This document shows positions 63,044 to 64,000 of a stretch of 64,000 nt of DNA, in pieces. Origin of the DNA: Sphagnum magellanicum (lineage: Eukaryota; Streptophyta; Sphagnopsida; Sphagnales; Sphagnaceae); assembly GCA_021904315.1 (NCBI GenBank), contig CM038911.1, positions 5,863,390 to 5,927,389 of the forward strand, read 5' to 3'. The number at the start of each line of letters is the position of its first letter. Positions within the stretch are counted from its first letter, which is position 1. The position numbers were made by a program, and so were the translations under genes. The notes under the pieces were generated by a model. That model saw only the letters and a program-made list of their open reading frames with translations, had not been told where the DNA came from and ran no database searches.

Positions 63044-63280
63044 CAGTGTTGGGTGGTTCTTTGAATTTTGAACTGTTGGTTTCAGTTCTTTGAAAACAAT
63101 TCATAATCAAAGAATTGTCAGATTTGGGTGTTCCAAAAACCTCCATGAACTGGTGGCGTTTGTGAAAAACCAACAAAGAACTGGTGATTCTTTTGGTCGG
63201 TTCTTTGGTTTTTATTTATTTCAGAAAATCACAATTTGTATACCAAAACCAATTATTTGAAAATAACTGCCCGACATTGC
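63044..63280. repeat. GGTTCTT-rich dispersed repeat (family G), copy 2
   Basis: Diverged relative of 32145-32460, with tgttgggtggttctttg and aatcaaagaattgtc. Confidence 0.45.
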
Positions 63281-63565
63281 TAGTAACCCTGCTTCTTTAA
63301 TATTTACTTTTACTTGATTGGACTCCCCCACCCACAAACAAAAATTATCTGTTCTTTTTTTTTTTGAATGGCATGAATGAAAGAATTCATTGCCATGAGA
63401 TTGAATATAAAAATATTGTTTGTCTGTCTGTATGAAGGGAAGCCCAGCCCCCACACCAAACATGAAAAATTAATAGAACTCACTCTTTTGTTTTCAGCAA
63501 TTCAGGATCTCTGATCTCCAAGATGATAACAGCAATAAAATAATTGGAATATTATTATTTTTAAT

Positions 63566-63662
63566 ATTTCAAAATTTTGGCCCACCTATGTGTATAATAA
63601 TTAAAAATTTTGGCCTCAAAATTTTAATTATTATACACATAGATGGGCCAAAATTTTGAAAT
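63566..63662. repeat. Near-perfect 47-bp-arm hairpin
   Basis: The left arm 63566-63612 and right arm 63617-63662 are reverse complements apart from one mismatch (cccacc versus the complement of gatggg) and one unpaired A. The loop is four bases, gcct. The arms read atttcaaaattttggccca onward. Pairing does not continue outside. Confidence 0.95.
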
Positions 63663-64000
63663 AATTTTTATTTTTTTCCCATTTTGACTCAGGGAAAGCA
63701 ACATGGGATAAAAATGTGGGGCCGATGGGGAAGCTGGAATGGGAGTCATGGGATAACACTAGGAACATTTGAGAAAAAATGAGATGGGTGGTGAAAATTA
63801 AGAACACATGGGAACTTGTGGGAACACACACAGCCAGGCAGAAACCTAGGAGCTAGAGTACAACACATAACCTAAATGAGAGCCAGATTACCTACTCTCT
63901 TAACCATAGTAAAAGTTTTGTTGATGAGACACATTATACCACTGTGGGATGGAGATATCAATATCAAAGGCGAGAGTGATATCCTAATTGCTTGGGCCAG
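63663..64000. other. Window end, no gene seen
   Basis: No coding region supported. Confidence 0.5.

Overview
This window looks like nuclear DNA of a seed plant with a large, gene-poor, AT-rich genome. The repeat load, the long featureless AT-rich stretches and the age-worn repeats fit a gymnosperm, but that is an inference: no marker gene here fixes the species. I see no bacterial-type genes, operons, CRISPR arrays or rRNA genes.

Genes. At the left end (881-2360, plus strand) lie the last three exons of a fringe-like glycosyltransferase of the plant DUF604/GT31 family. All intron borders are GT-AG and in phase, and the reading frame runs cleanly to a stop. The first exon, which should carry the DDD sugar-nucleotide site, is not in the window. 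A second, unrecognised gene probably starts in the GC-richer patch at 19.8 kb. Three small in-phase exons can be read there (19849-19923, 20058-20127, 20205-20353). The 21.0-22.7 kb stretch has a less AT-rich composition and may be gene remnants.

Mobile elements. The best-defined object is a Ty1/copia LTR retrotransposon on the minus strand (12991-18540). It has two LTRs, a 5-bp ACCTT target duplication, an initiator-Met-tRNA primer site and a polypurine tract. Its Gag-PR-INT-RT-RNase H order is recognisable, but the coding region is broken. It landed inside an older ~54-bp tandem array. A tRNA-derived SINE (38062-38250) keeps A and B boxes, and a second, weaker SINE-like sequence lies near 28.6 kb. 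At least six families of non-coding dispersed repeats have two diverged copies each within the window.

Structure and low complexity. Notable items are a near-perfect 47-bp-arm hairpin (63566-63662), four long uninterrupted G runs (25, 16, 11 and 26 G), several minisatellites, and a tract at 48.25-48.87 kb whose degenerate short repeat flips orientation midway. Most of 2.4-12.7, 22.7-28, 29.4-38, 40-47.4 and 55-60 kb holds nothing I can call coding. I found no convincing undescribed biological system; the hairpin, the G runs and the unrecognised gene merit the closest look.
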